Shown: positions 1 to 12,377, numbered from the stretch's first letter. The stretch is 64,000 nt of DNA from Hetaerina americana (GCA_022747635.1 JAKTNV010000020.1:2269501-2333500), one strand, 5' to 3'. The notes: generated by a model not told the origin, from the sequence alone. Numbers and translations: made by a program.

Positions 1-115
1 AGCCCAGGGGGTAGAGTATTGGACTGCTGGCCGGAGGGTCCTGGGATATACCATTGCATAACTATATTACTTAAATCCAGCCTAGAACAATAATAAAAAA
101 TCACTCTTCAAGTAT
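1..115 (+). repeat. tRNA-like SINE head, partial at window edge
   Basis: The first 50 bases read like the 5' half of a tRNA: AGCCCAGGGGGTAGAG resembles a pol III A box and is followed by GGAGGGTCCTGGG. The same layout recurs on the minus strand at 49081-49140 (AGTCCAGTGGGTAGAG, then GGAGGGACCCGGG), so this is probably the head of a repeated tRNA-derived SINE rather than a working tRNA gene. The 5' end lies outside the window and the 3' limit is a guess. No complete cloverleaf can be drawn. Confidence 0.5.
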
Positions 116-3100
116 TTCTCTCGTCCACCCAGGATATTGTGAGAATGCGTCTCTTTGTATTAATACAATGCGCGCCAACCGGGGCCGTGAAGGTGGAACG
201 GAGCGGCTTGAACAACGTTACTTCTAGGCTGCCCCTGGCCCCCCTCCACCCTAGCACTCCCCCGTCGCGAGGGGTCGGGAGGAAGCGGCGTGACGGGCCT
301 CAGAAACGTTTCTCTGACGTCGCCTCGCCTGGCGAGGGCGCCCCAAGACGCAACCCACGCCACGCCCACCCTCCTTCCCTTTGCCATTTCTTCTCATTAC
401 CCTTTAGATCTCTTCCACAACCACTCACCCCCGTCTTTCTTAACCCCCCCCCCCCGCCCCCCGAAACAAGCCAACGAGCGGCCGGCAAGGCATAAAGGGA
501 GCACGGCAAGTTGCGAGGATTTCCCCCCTCGAAGCAAACATCCCTCCCTCCCCTAGACCTCGAAGCAAATTTTAACATTTTCTATTCTTCATGAAGGGAA
601 TAAACATACCTCTGGAATAATTTCGCTTCACCCACCGTGGAAATTCTGAGCACATCTCTCTCTCTCTCTCTCTTTCTCTCTTCTTGCTTTTAGGATAACA
701 AAGAAATTTACCCAGGGTACTCAGGTAACATTCTTGAATTTCGAAATTTCCGGAAGCCGGGAGGGGGTTTAATAGTTTGCTTCTTGTGCCGGAGGCGTCA
801 AAATACTTTGGGGTCGCTCTCCCCTCGCCCTGCCCCCCCGTCCCACCCTTCCCCCCCGCCATGGGCTCACCCCACGCCCTTTTCCTCGTCCCCTCCTCCC
901 CCCGCCCGTGTTTCCCAGTCGGTGGCGCCTCATCATACCCACCCCCTCTCCCCCTGCGCAACTCCCCGAACGCCCTCGAGTTTTGGATTTTCCCCTTTTA
1001 TCAGCCATCCATTCCTCCCTCACCCGCCCACCCCATCCCGAGTGCCTCGGTGCCTTCCGCGGCAGCCGACGCACTCGGAACGGCGTCGAAGCACTGCGAT
1101 ACCCATTGGCCGTCCGTCTGAACCGAGGGACGCAGCGCCGGGGCGAGGATTTTCAAACCACGTCCAGGGCACTGTTTTCGTCCGAATCGAAAAATCTTGC
1201 CTACCCGCAAAAAGTTCATTTTTTCCACATTTTGAATCGGGCTTTGATTTTTGCAGCGCATTTTGTCGTTCCACTCTTCTCCCGCTTGGCGGGGTTGCGT
1301 CTCCCGGGCAACGCGATCAAACGTTCAGTCACAAAAGGATTCACATCCGGCAAATCCCTCTCGGAATCATCGAACCACCGCGAAAGCCTATGACCAGAAA
1401 GATTTGTCGATGCTCCCCTTATTCCGCCCGATTCCGGCCTGGAGCAGTAATTCTTGTGGTGGACAAAGTAAATACTAAATGAGTGACCCTCCACGACAAG
1501 TTTGAACGCCTCAGTGACAATAAATTAACGTCACATTAATTACTTCGTTGGAAATATTGACCAGAAGGATCAATATATTTTCTAAGCAGTAAATCTTCAC
1601 AAAATATCAGTCAGTCAGCAGCTGCCTCGCTTGAAGTCCTGAAAAACTTAAATTTCACCGACTGCTCGCAAGTTTGTCACACGTTTGAAGTTACTGATTA
1701 AAGAAAGAATTAAAGCACTCTCCACGAAATGAGTTAATTTAACGACCTACCTTTCCACTCACAGAGTTTATTTTTATTGCAAAAAAACAGAGGAACTTAA
1801 TGTGCACGGAGGTATAATAGTTCTATTTCGATGTTGAATACTTGCAGCGCTTGAAGCTGTGACGCTGGATGAGGAGGGAGCACTTGGCAGCGAGCCAGAG
1901 TTCTCGTCGCCACGGTCCTGCAGCCGTCGACGATGAACAACGCGGTTCGCATTCATGAAAAAATACGCCCTCCTTCCTCGACGCCCTATATGTACACCAT
2001 AAATTTCATTTCGAGCGGACTCAATCTAGTCCACCACCACAGAAAAAAATAACAATATTCCTAAGGAACTGGATTAACTATGATTATGAATGTTATTGAA
2101 ATTCTCAGTCGGGACACGCTTTTTTCCCGAAAAAATTTTAACGGGCTTAATTTTGAATGCGCCAATGGATTCATTTCCCCAACTAATCCGCCTGTCACTC
2201 AGTCAGCCCTCCCACACCGCCGACGCTGCTGCCCTCTCTCTCGGCCCAATCTGGGCGTGGTGTTCACCTCCCCCCCCCTTTCCCCACCCGCCTTCCCCCC
2301 ACCCCTTCCCCGACCTCCAGCGACGATATAATCATCCGTCAGAGGGATGTTGCGAAACCCTCGGAATTCCATTCCTCGCGCGCCGCCACGCCTTCGTGTC
2401 GTCAAACAGCGAGGTCATGTCCGGGGAAACATGCATAACGCGTTGAAAGCACTCGGGACACGGATTGCCACGGGACCGCCTCCTCCTCCTCCGGGCCCAC
2501 CTTCAACTGCGCAATCACCGAGTGCTTCCCTCGGTGCACATTCGGACTCCGAACGGGGCCCGCCGAAATTCAGTGGCAATGGAATCAAGGCACGTCAGAA
2601 CTTCAATTAACATGCCAACGGCGGGTCTCTCGTTTTGCTTCTGGATACAAAGATGAGTGGATAGAGAGCGTTAAATCAGGGTTTTATCAGAATAAAAAGA
2701 TAACCTGATATTTTAGGAAGGCTGTAACGGTGATAGTATTGAAGGTTTCGTAAACAAAGGAAGAAGTGGTCTGCACTCGTGGGCGGAGACGAAGCCCCCT
2801 ATCACCACCTCGCACCAACGAAAAATTTCGACTGCCAATATAACATTTCACCTGGGAGGCTACCATAGGGGCCTAACCACCTCCCCCCTCCCCCCCCGCC
2901 CCCCGACGGCCAACCACTTTCGAGTGCGCGTAGGCGCTCCGCTGAACTCTTTAGAGTTACTTACCGACGGTTTTAACGTTTTCAGAAGCACGTAAGTGAA
3001 GTGTTTTGGGAATGAGTGATAAATATCAATGTCTACGACTATTTAAAAATTAAGACTAATTCCATTCAACGTAGATTCTATGGACTCATCGGGGAAAGTG

Positions 3101-3714
3101 ACAATTAAAACAATAAAAAAGCCGAATGTTGGCAAGGGAAAATTGTTAGGGGGAGAAATGTTTGCCGAGGAGCATGACAAAGGCAAGAGACCCAGAGCCT
3201 CCAGCTTCACAGAGGAAGACCAAGTCCGCGCTTCAACAACTCTCGAATGACATCTCTTGAATGCCGAGCCCCCCCCCCCCCTACACCAATCAAGTACGGT
3301 CAAAAATTAATCAAACTCGCAATTGACGTTATAAACACGCTTATAATGATAATTTTGCTGCAGCAAACTTGAAAAACTTGATTTTTTCGGAAAGAAATTG
3401 CATTGAAGTTACTTAGTGACCAGCAATGGTGCAGAGACCGTCGCAGGCACTACTGGGCCTAAGGATAGGGAAATATTAGATTCTGCTTAGATCCAACCCT
3501 GAAGTCGCGGACAATGCAAACAGTGATGGTTTGAGGACTGCTTTTAAGCCGTAATATTTGGAGAAATACATCAAAAATAAGGTTGAACACAACCCATTTT
3601 ATTTGGTTAGGCCACCTTTGCAGTCTATAATTTCCACCAGAACAACCATAAATCATAGCAATGAGCCCAAAGATTAATTTTGATACGTAAATTAAGAGCA
3701 CAATATTAGGCATT
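116..3714. other. no gene recognised; GC-rich, pyrimidine-rich spacer
   Basis: Apart from a C-rich run near 446-470, a (CT)n tract at about 655-680 and further poly-C blocks near 2270-2320, 2880-2905 and 3270-3282, I see no known domain, RNA gene or element end. The open frames here are Pro/Arg/Gly/Ser-rich, overlap on both strands and show no domain, which is expected by chance in GC-rich low-complexity DNA. Confidence 0.6.
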
Positions 3715-3930
3715 GCAATGGCGTGTGAAGTACTCGCAATAGGATGGAGGCTCCGCACCACCACTTACTCCTCTAGCCAGAAGTGTAACCCAATTGTATA
3801 GACGTGCTACGAAAAACACAGAGTTGCATTGAGTCTCAGTGCGCCAAGAGGTGTCACCCAGAATTGAACCCGGGCCTACCGGCAACCGGTCAAGCCCGCT
3901 GAACCAGCACTCGCATTCCCTCTGAGGGGA
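3715..3930 (-). repeat. tRNA-derived SINE, minus strand
   Basis: On the minus strand, 3930 to about 3855 reads as a tRNA-like head: GTGCTGGTTCAGCGGG (A-box-like) and about 30 bases later CCCGGGTTCAATTCTGGG, a good B box with a T-arm-like palindrome. A non-tRNA body follows down to about 3715. Length and layout fit a SINE. The body does not match the other SINE families in this window and I saw no target-site duplication, so the ends are uncertain. Confidence 0.5.
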
Positions 3931-3973
3931 CTTCACGGCTTCAGCGTACGCCCGGGGGGACAGATCACGCGAG

Positions 3974-3992
3974 CCCCCCCCCCCCCCCCCCC
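3974..3992. repeat. poly-C run (19 C)
   Basis: Nineteen consecutive C residues, followed by G. A G19 run occurs at 27905-27923. Long homopolymers are length-unstable and may be mis-sized by the sequencing platform. Confidence 0.95.
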
Positions 3993-6900
3993 GGAGCCCC
4001 TTGCCGCGAGCACGAGAGGAGATTGACTGATCGGCGTCCCCCCCGCCCCCCCAGCCCCCATCTGCCGTCCCCGCATCCCTCTCCCTGGCCGTCGAGCTGG
4101 CCAACACCTTCCTCACCCTTTTATCACCGAAGGCGTGTGTTTGCATCAGATTGTCTCCCGAGCAATGGCAGTACAATAAATGGCATACATTCCTATGCAA
4201 AGGACCTCATCCGTACCTGAGGAAGAAAACCCTTACTCCCCACGGCCCTTAATTACCGGATGAGTATTGACCCCTTTTGCGGTTCGTTCCCTCTTTCTTT
4301 GGAGCCATTTCGTGAATATTTGCCCCCAGCCTTAGGCATGCAACACCCTCAACTGCCTTCTTGAAAACCTTCCTCATAGAGTTCCAATCCCTTGGCCAAC
4401 CTCTTAGATTTTCCAGAAAGGGAATGTCTCATAAGAGCGGGGAGGTGGGGGCGCGATCCACCGCCAATCCCAATTTTCGCCCTCGGCCATCGAGTCGAGT
4501 GCCTGGGGCGAGTACTCCTCCCTCGCCCCCGAGAGGAGACGGGCCGACTTGGATCCCCCCTCACCCCTTTCCATCTTTGCCGCTGCCGTCATCAATGGGA
4601 TGATAGGAAACAAAGAGTGGCGTGCGCGCTGTCGGAGCCGCTCCCTGCGTCAACATCCCCGCCGCGAGTGGCCAAGGGGACCTGGGTCGGCGTGCCGCCG
4701 GGTGGAAGGGTTTGTTTCCGGGTGGTGGATAGGTTGGAGGGGAGGCATCCTGGCACTAGGCACACTCCCCCCCCCCGGGAGTGCACGGCCACGGGTCGAC
4801 TTTACTTCGGGAAGCACCGAAGTAAAGTCGACCCGTGTCCTCGTCTGATCGATGCGTGAGCGCACCATATGGCGTCAGCGCCGTTTCCCGATGCTCGCCG
4901 TAGCATTCGATAGGTCGTCTATCCCAAAGGGGGCGCCGCGTGCGTCCAATATATATATATATATGAGAACTTCACGGGAGCAAAGGTCACCCAAGTAAAT
5001 GATCACTTTAAAGGCATTCGTCGTACACGTCGCGACCCGCTATACTAGGAGAGAGAATGCACGACTGCCCGGCAAACGTGGTGAGCTCATGAAAATGGGA
5101 ATCAAAATTAGCAACATAATAGGATCGGTTGATTGGCCAGGTGTTCGATTTGCCACATCGGCGGAGGGGTCGAAATTTCAAACATCTCTCGGTCATAACT
5201 GAGTTTCGCAACTTTGCTTGGCCAGGATGTCCAATCAACGCCCGATTGATATTTCTGCCACTCAGTCCTACGGCGTCCAATATTTGTCTGCAAAACTGCA
5301 TTTCTTTCATTGGGTACAAGTGCATATCTTAATGCCACTTATATTAGCAAAATACCCAAGAGGTTGGAAGACGGGTACACCCAGTTCTTGGATTATATGA
5401 AAAACATTTGTCCTTAGAATAAATCCATGAAATGTAATGGAGCCCGCCTTCCCGCCCCCCTCTAGTGTTTCATTGGAGGGGGGCGGGAGCAGACTGAAGG
5501 AAGCCTGAACGGGAGAAGGGTCCCGTGTGGGCCCATGCCCACAATTAGGGGCCACGTATACTTGAAGCTGCACCATTTGACTATCACCACGCAATACACG
5601 TATCTAGTTTTGAACATTACAATGCCCTCTTTTACTTTATCTCCGGGAAATGTTTTGTAAATATTTGCGATCGCCTCAGGCGGAAAGCAGGAGAACGAGC
5701 TACAGCAGCGGCACAAACAGCTCAATCAAAGAAACGAGTGTGCATTTTATGAAAATGTGTTCTGCTTTTGGAAGTGAACTGTAATTTAGGCAGTAACTAC
5801 ATTTGATCGTTTTTTTCATTGTATATACTTTAGTGCTTTTTACATTCTTTTGTTGGCTGTAGGTGAAATCAATAAAATGCCTATGAAATCGCACCCTAAC
5901 GCCCACGCGAAATTCAGGCGCTTTTTGTAAATTTCATTTTGTACTTTGGTTGAGTTGAAATGGATTGGTGAGCGTCGATCACTGCACATAATGTTCATTT
6001 ATACTCTCGCCACGAAGGAGTCGAAAGTCGAGCAGCCGAGTCGATCGTCGATCACTTCCGAGGTGTCGTCCTTTGTGTACCGATACACTTATTTCGACGG
6101 GAAAACTACGATATTTGTGGAAAATATCATATCAAGATGAAATTAGTCACCAAATAAAAATTGAAGAATAGAAATATTCTGCAAATATTTATGTCGAAAA
6201 TAGCAGAATACTTTGACTTAATTAAGCTTAGCTAAAGGTTTGGCACCAATTACCAGAATTGTCCTTATTAGGGCATAATACGTACCTAACAACAAATAAA
6301 CGCGAGAAACGCACAATATTGATGAAACCGATTTCACTCGTGCTCCAATGCGTCCTCGCAATTCCTGCGAAATCCCCTAGGCATTCTTCCCCCCCCCCCC
6401 TCGAGGAATCTGACGCCCCCCTTGCAAAGTAAAATAAATAAAGGCGTGGGATGGGAATGGATGCGCGCGGATAGGGGTTCTCCACACCCGACGCATTCCA
6501 CTCCCCACCCCTCCTCCGTAAATATTACAAAAAGCCGAGCAAAGAACACATTTCTCTCCTTAACTTAACGACTCAGGCCAGAGTTCATATTTGTCCAGGG
6601 CTCGGGCGTTTTATCGGGCAAAGGAAAGGCAAATTAAAATGAGGTTGATGAGTTTGCCTTCTTCTCGTAGTGCGGGAATTTTCATCGCTGAAAGGAAAAT
6701 TTCGAAGAGAAATCATATCGCTCCCAATTTAATTGGTTACTTGGAGCAGTGCAGTTACGTAACGGCACTATGGCGACCGTGATCTCACATTTTCAATCGT
6801 CTGCTCTGAAAATGAATTTATAACAACCACATCCGTAAAAATCATCGCTTCCCAAGTTGTATACAGCGACCTCCGTGGTTCATCTACAATGTCGTCGTTG

Positions 6901-9200
6901 CCTCGCGACGGTCGTGGGCTTAAGGGTATGGAAACGGTAAGCATGGCGAAGGGTACGTCTCCAGCCGTGAGTACACACCGAAGCCAGCACGCACATACAC
7001 ACACACACACGCTCGCGAGTTGCCCTTTTAATATCCCGTAGTCCTGCTGATGCGATCTGCTCGGCTCCATTACTTCCTTCCTTCGGCCGCGAACACCACG
7101 CGATGCATGAGTGCCGTCGCGCTTCGTGGAGGTCACCGAGGCACGGCTCTGCTCTTGAGATTAAACGAATGAAGGGGGCAAATACGCAGGCGTGAGATGG
7201 GCGACCGCAGCGGACGCGTGGTCCGCAAATGAGAAGCGCTCGTGACTAATGCCACGGCCCCAGAAGACGCTGCTAGCGCCGCATCCGGATTTCCCTCGCA
7301 CCAACTGAGACTTCGCATGCATTATGATGGCGAGCACCATGATGCTCGATTATAAACACACTCGCGAATACGTAAAGAGTTTTTAATACTGCCTCAAGTT
7401 AGATAAGAGTAGACCACAGCGTGGGTGAAAGCAAGTCCCACAAAGACAATTCAACCGCCAAAGGACGACATCGCTAATAATAGTATTTGCTCTTACTATT
7501 ACATCACCGTCATTGGTATGAAGATTAATTGCCGCTCCTTGTAGGGGCAGGGTCAGGGAGAGAGTCAGGCCCTTACTACTGAGGACGCTGACAGTAAAAT
7601 TAATGTGGAAAGCGTACCTCTGTCGACACGCTGTTACATGACGTAAAAAGACTGTTAAAAGTGAAAGGTGCCCCAAAAAGATGGTTCGGAATCGTTGTTT
7701 GACTTGAACACACACCGCGGAAGCGGATGCCAGCTGAAATCGATATGCTGCATCACATTTGGTCCTCCAATGGCAATGTTGCAATCGCTATGAAGCGTCT
7801 GGTCCTCCAGGTTGGAAACCATGGCGATCCAGTCGGGGAAAGATTCCTGCGATTGAGAATTCGAGAAACGATGATTCTGCGCGGACGACGTCTGGGTCAT
7901 CGAAGAGGCGAGGGGAAGGTCCCTCCGGTGAACTCGTGGCCAGGCGACCTCAATCACTCTCTCACCCACGTCAAGACTCGCGGGGGGCACGCACTTTGAC
8001 ACGTCGTTCATGGACGCGGGGTGACGGAGGTCAAGCTGCGGCGTCTTCAGAACCAAACGATATCTTAAGATCGTCTATCTCATACTCGATTGTGCTCCGA
8101 CATTTGCCGACAGTTGACCGCAGTGACGAGCGAATCGCAGTAAGTGCATAGTATTCGTGATTTTCTCCGATTGGTCCTCCCACGCGACTCGCGTTCCGCA
8201 GTGAACTAACTTGGAGTCACGGAGAAGGAAACCCTTCGGTCTTCGGCGGACGCTGCTGCCACTGGCATTGCACCTCGAAGTATCCGCGTCTCTCGTACGG
8301 AGGATTACCGAACTGTAGAACGAGGAACTCATGTTATGCATGTCTGACTGGAATATCCATTGCGATTTGTAGCGCGGACGGCCGTGTGAGGAACAGCGAA
8401 ACCGAACCCGGTCATCCAAATGAAATATCATCTCGTGCGATGGGTTGGAACATGTTGGAACATAACTTTTAGGATATTAATTCTCATGCCCATCGTCGAA
8501 AATGATCGCGGCGCAGATTATCACAATAGGGAAGGGAAGAGTATTGATAGAAAGGGTATGGATAGGAAGGGCGGGGGGGAAGGAGGAATCCGGGCGTCTC
8601 GCCGTCGTAGGAGGTCAGCGGAGAGGACCGCGCCCTCTCTCGAAGGCGAATGGGGGGAACGGCTCCGGGGGAATGGCGTTTGGGGAGGAAGCGGCTGGCT
8701 CCGGGTGAAATCCGGCGAAAGTCAGTGAGTGACACTTGAGTGCCGTGTTTACTCCGAGGGGTGGCGGGGGATAAATAGAACACCCCTCCCTCCCACTGCC
8801 AGCCCATACCACTCTCACTTCGAGAGCCTCGACGGCTCCTTCTCCAATAAGTGCCTCGGAACGCACCCGAAATCCGCTACACTCCCGATAACCAGGGAGT
8901 CCTCAGCCACCACTTTCATTATTCGCTCCCCTCCGAGGAAAAAAAGATTCGGCGAAATCACAGAAAGATTCCAATTGCAGCCGGCGGCGGAAATAAATGA
9001 AAAGAGCATTCCATTTATGCACGCCTCTCCTGGCTCGTGCACTCACACCTGGACTGACCTCACGAGCAAAGGTTTGAACCCCGTCAGCAGTCGTGACGTG
9101 TCCAAGGAATGCTCCCGCCCCCCAGTCCGTCTCGCATCGCCGCTGGAACTGGAGAGAGAAAGTTTAATTTTCCAATATCTCCTCATGTTATCCGCCAAAA
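3993..9200. other. no gene recognised; mixed-composition spacer
   Basis: Apart from the hairpin at 4790-4837, a short (TA)n at about 4950-4964, a C-run near 6390-6400 and a (CA)n tract near 6994-7010, I could not assign anything. Overlapping frames occur on both strands (for example around 7.4-8.1 kb and 8.5-9.2 kb) but none shows a recognisable domain, and they lack the codon-level asymmetry of real genes. Confidence 0.55.
4790..4837. repeat. perfect 21-bp inverted repeat (hairpin)
   Basis: Positions 4790-4810 (CACGGGTCGACTTTACTTCG plus G) are exactly complementary to 4817-4837, with a 6-base loop GAAGCA. The arms are GC-balanced and unrelated to the TIRs of the mariners in this window. The loop is too short and the pairing too perfect for a typical animal pre-miRNA. 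It could be a relic foldback end or a template-switch product. Confidence 0.9.
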
Positions 9201-9255
9201 GCGAATGACTCCGTTAAAAGTTACTGCCGCGGCATCTCCCGCAGTTTCTTGGAAT
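9201..9255. repeat. 55-bp segment shared with the mariner insertion at 11885-11940
   Basis: This stretch (starting GCGAATGACTCCGTTAAAAG) matches 11885-11940 apart from about three substitutions and one extra T. Here it lies outside any recognised element; there it is part of a 112-bp insertion flanked by a 12-bp duplication. Read on the minus strand both copies have one frame open across the shared block, but the block is too short to call coding. Confidence 0.75.
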
Positions 9256-9319
9256 CCCCACAAGTATTCGGCAGCCGTAATGGGATAGCATTGCCCGAGT
9301 GAAGGACAGAGCTACTTCT

Positions 9320-10672
9320 CTGTTTAGCTAAGATTTATTGATTAATATTCAACACGGGTTCCGTAAAGGTAGATCCTGCGAAACTCAACTCGCACTCTTT
9401 GTTTAAGATTTAATGAATTCCGGTGAAAGTAATATTCCAGTTAATACGATATTCCTAGATTTTAAAAAAGCTTTTGATAAAGTCCCTCATTGCAACTTAC
9501 TCGCGAAGTTGGAAACTTGTGGAATACACGGGAGTGTTATATGCTGGATTAGAAATTTTTAAAAAAATCGTATTCAAAGAGTCGTCCTGGACGGTGTATC
9601 ATCCGATGCTGTTGAGGTCACGTCGGGTGTACCACAGGGAAGTTTCATAGGCCCCCTCTTGTTTCTTATTTACATAAATGACCTCAGCGCCGTGGTTAAT
9701 AGCAGGCTCCATCTTTTTGCTGACGATACGGTGATTTATGAAGACATTCGAAGTCGCGATGACAGAGTCACGTTAGCTAACGACCTAAATGCAATCCAGA
9801 CTTGGTGCGATACATGGCAATTGGAATTAAATTTGAAAAAATGCCTAGTAATACATTTTTGGGAAAGGAGTAATTCCCTCCCATTTAGTTACAAAGTGAA
9901 ACAAACAGAAATCGCGAGGGTAGATTCCTTCAAATACTTGGGTGTAACAATTACTCACGATCTGTCCTGGGGAAAGCACACACGAGAAATATGCGGTCGT
10001 GCTAATAAAAAATTGGGATTTGTAAAATGAGTGCTGGGTAAAAGTGACGAAAAAGTGAAGGAACGATGTTTTCTTGCCATAGTCAGGCCCCACCTAGAAT
10101 ATGCTGCCAGTATATGGGATCCTTAAGAGATAAATTTAATCAAATTTAATTTAATCTAATTTAATTTGCCAAAAATTGTTATGACCAACGCAGTAGCGTA
10201 ACTACTTTGCTAGAAAATTTAGGCTGGGATTCCTTTACACAGCGGCGTTTACAATATAGATTAAATTATTAAAAACATTTAAAGATGGGTCCTTTTCCGA
10301 TGACATCAAGAACATAATACGAACCCCAACGTATTACGGGCGGAGGGATCACGAATATAAGATTAGAGAGATTGACTGCAAGACTGACAGGTTTAAATGG
10401 TCATTTTTTCCAAGAACAATAAGAGACCAGAATGCTTGTAATCGAAATCCCCCAGGAGCCGGCTCGACATAATAAGTATGAACCTACAAGGTAGCGACTG
10501 CGCAGGGTTATACGATCATATTTATGTATATTTATTTTGCAGGTTCCCCTTACCTTTCCCCATCCATTTGAAAAACCCTAACCCCCTCATCCCTTACCAT
10601 TTCCTCCTGGTGCTGCACCCCCTGCCACACACCTTTTTGGTGGCTTGCAGGGTATTGATGTAGATGTAGATA
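9320..10672 (+). mobile_element. LINE-B copy 1, 5'-truncated CR1/L2-like non-LTR retrotransposon
   Basis: The element begins inside the reverse-transcriptase domain near 9320 and runs through the RT C-terminus and 3' UTR. It ends with the hairpin-like CTGCCACACACC...GGTGGCTTGC and a short GATGTAGATGTAGATAG repeat tail at about 10672. A second copy lies at 51867-52996 and a 5' piece on the minus strand at 49525-50045; the overlapping parts are very similar. 5' truncation is typical of target-primed reverse transcription. Clade assignment to the CR1/L2/Jockey superfamily is from RT motifs only. Confidence 0.85.
9329..10129 (+). pseudogene. LINE-B reverse transcriptase, C-terminal part, degraded
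   Basis: Conceptual translation gives the RT landmarks in order: QHGFRKGRSCETQ, FKKAFDKVPH, TSGVPQGS, then FADDTVIY with the catalytic Asp pair (within 9659-10030), NLKKCLVIHFW, KYLGVTITHDLSWG, and after a stop KVKERCFLAIVRPHLEYAAS. The reading stays in one frame but is broken by in-frame stops at about 9404 (TAA), 9560 (TAA), 10028 (TGA) and 10124 (TAA). The endonuclease and RT N-terminus are missing. Non-functional, though the catalytic YxDD-equivalent FADD is intact. The next element, LINE-D, follows immediately downstream on the same strand. Confidence 0.85.
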
Positions 10673-11156
10673 GCTATGTACGGTGCGGAAACGTGGTCAT
10701 TTAAGCAGGAGGATAGACGTAGATTGGAGGCTTTGAAATGTGGGTGTGGAGAAGAATGGAGATGGTGAAATGGACAGAGAAGAAAACAAATGAGGAATTA
10801 CTTGGTATGGTGGGTGAAGAGCGGGGTTTGTTGGAAGAAATCCTTTTGAGGCAGGAAATGTGGATGAAGGGGGTGTTGACCGGCAGTGGGATGCTGAAGA
10901 CTGTGATTGAGGGGAGAATTTTGGGCGAACGAGGAAAGGGAAGGAACAGGCTAGGGATGTTGGACGGGATGAAGGGAGGAAGAAAGTCCTCAGAGATGAA
11001 GAGGGACCTGATGAAGAGTAAGATTTTGTGTTTTGCTAGGGCTCCAAATTATTTAATTAGTAATTATGTCCATCCAAAAACCTACCTTAACTGGTAGATT
11101 ACCTAATAATTATATCGTAATAATAAATCTTGAACTTATCCCGTGATATTGCATAA
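10673..11156 (+). mobile_element. LINE-D 3' end (RT C-terminal region plus 3' UTR)
   Basis: Translation shows the arthropod LINE C-terminal signature: YGAETWSFKQEDRRRLEA, a frameshift, then MWVWRRMEMVKWTEKKTNEE, GMVGEERGLLEE, LKTVIEGRILGERGKGRNR (open frame 10738-11097). The 3' UTR ends in an A/T-rich tail near 11150, directly against the TA target of mariner-1. A minus-strand copy of this tail is fused to a tRNA-like head at 48850-49140, and an older relic lies at 24840-25270. The catalytic RT core is absent. I cannot assign the clade firmly. Confidence 0.75.
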
Positions 11157-11229
11157 TACAGGGTCTCACCCAAAAGTGGTAGGACTGATTTTTTTACAAG
11201 AATTTTATTGACGATATACTTACATCGAC

Positions 11230-12377
11230 TTAATAATCTTCAAAGTATGCTCCTTGAGCTGCTACACACTTAGCATAACGTTGCTCCCATACCCCGTACG
11301 CCCGCTGGAAATTTTCTTTGGTGATGCCGTTGATGACCCTTTTCGAAGCATCTTGAACGGCCTTAGTGATAGCCTATCGAGTGAAAACCTCGTCCTTTGA
11401 GCTGTTTTTTCATCAGGGGGAAGAAGAAGAAGTCCGGTGGTGCCAGATCGGGAGAATAGGGCGGGTGCGGCAACGTGGCAACGCCGTATTTGGCCAGGAG
11501 CTGTCTGCCGACGATCGCGCCATGGCACGGCGTGTTGTCATGATGAAGCACCCAGCAGTTTGCGATGGCCGGTCGGACTCTTTTCACGCGTTCTCGGAGG
11601 CGGGTGAGGACCTGCACGTAAAAGTTCGCATTCACAGTCTCCCCTGGTGGGACAAACTCCTTGTGAACCACTCCATGACGGTCGAAAAACACAATCAACA
11701 TCGTTTTGATTTTTGATTTGCTCATGCAAGCCTTTTTTGGACGGTTGGACGCGGGGTCATATTGAAAACCTCATTTTTCATCACCAGTTACCACATTGTC
11801 CAAACAATTTTCATCTTGGTGCAAATTCAATGCAACAATTTCAGAGCGTAAAAATCATTCATTGTTGCATTGAAATGCACATTAGCGGATGACTCCGTTA
11901 AAAGTTACTGCAACGGCATCTCCCGCAGTTTCTTTGGAATTGGTGCAAATTGGCTAACACTTCTTCGGAAATGCGCACACACGTTGCCTGTTGCTCGGCA
12001 CTCAGAATTTTCGGCACCATCTTGGCGCACACCTTGCATATGGCCAAATCCTGTGAAATAATGCGTTGGACGTTGGATGCTGACAGACCCAACTGGTCCG
12101 CAATTTCTACACTGGTTAAGCGTCGGTCTGTGTTCAGCAGTGTCCTCACTCTGTCCACATTCGTGTCGGTTCTTGCCGCCGACGGCCGTCCGGAGCGATG
12201 GTCGTCTTCAACGAGCTCCCTATCCTCTTTAAACAACTTGTGCCACTCATACACCGTGGAACGGCTTAAGGCAGTGTCCCCATAAGCCTGCTTGATCATA
12301 TCGAGGGTCTCAGTTGCCGTCTTCCCGAGTTTCGCACAAAACTTCACGGAATAAGGTTGCTCTAAACTCAGATTCAT
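11230..12377 (-). pseudogene. mariner-1 transposase (DD34D), disrupted
   Basis: Cut-and-paste transposase pseudogene. The N-terminus (start 12377) has the paired helix-turn-helix region FCAKLGKTATETLDMIKQAY, the linker RSGRPSAART and the second helix set ending in KVCAKMVPKIL. The catalytic domain follows in another frame: GDEK with the first Asp codon at 11780-11782 and a TGA (11771-11773) where the family has Trp, then SKIKTMLIVFFD, HHDNTPCH (second Asp) and PYSPDLAPPDFF (third Asp, 34 residues later). The C-terminus EQRYAKCVAAQGAYFEDY ends at TAA 11230-11232. Lesions: a 112-bp insertion, the Trp-to-stop change, about 14 codons missing after YDPAS, and a frameshift near 11365. Discounting the insertion, the length matches the roughly 340-residue family size. 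Confidence 0.9.
11828..11939. mobile_element. 112-bp insertion inside mariner-1 with 12-bp target duplication
   Basis: TTGGTGCAAATT occurs at 11816-11827 and again at 11940-11951; removing one copy plus the 112 bp between them restores the mariner frame between the codons for LHQ and DENCLDN. The insert starts with CAATGCAACAAT, whose perfect inverted copy is at 11861-11872 (21-base loop), and ends with a block shared with 9201-9255. It has no coding capacity, no poly-A tail and no A/B boxes. The 12-bp duplication suits retroposition or an unfamiliar transposase better than mariner, which duplicates TA. Confidence 0.75.

Noticed and set aside
784..1482. 232-codon open frame, plus strand
   Set aside because: Pro/Ser/Arg-rich low complexity over C-rich DNA with several overlapping open frames on both strands; no domain. 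Chance frame.
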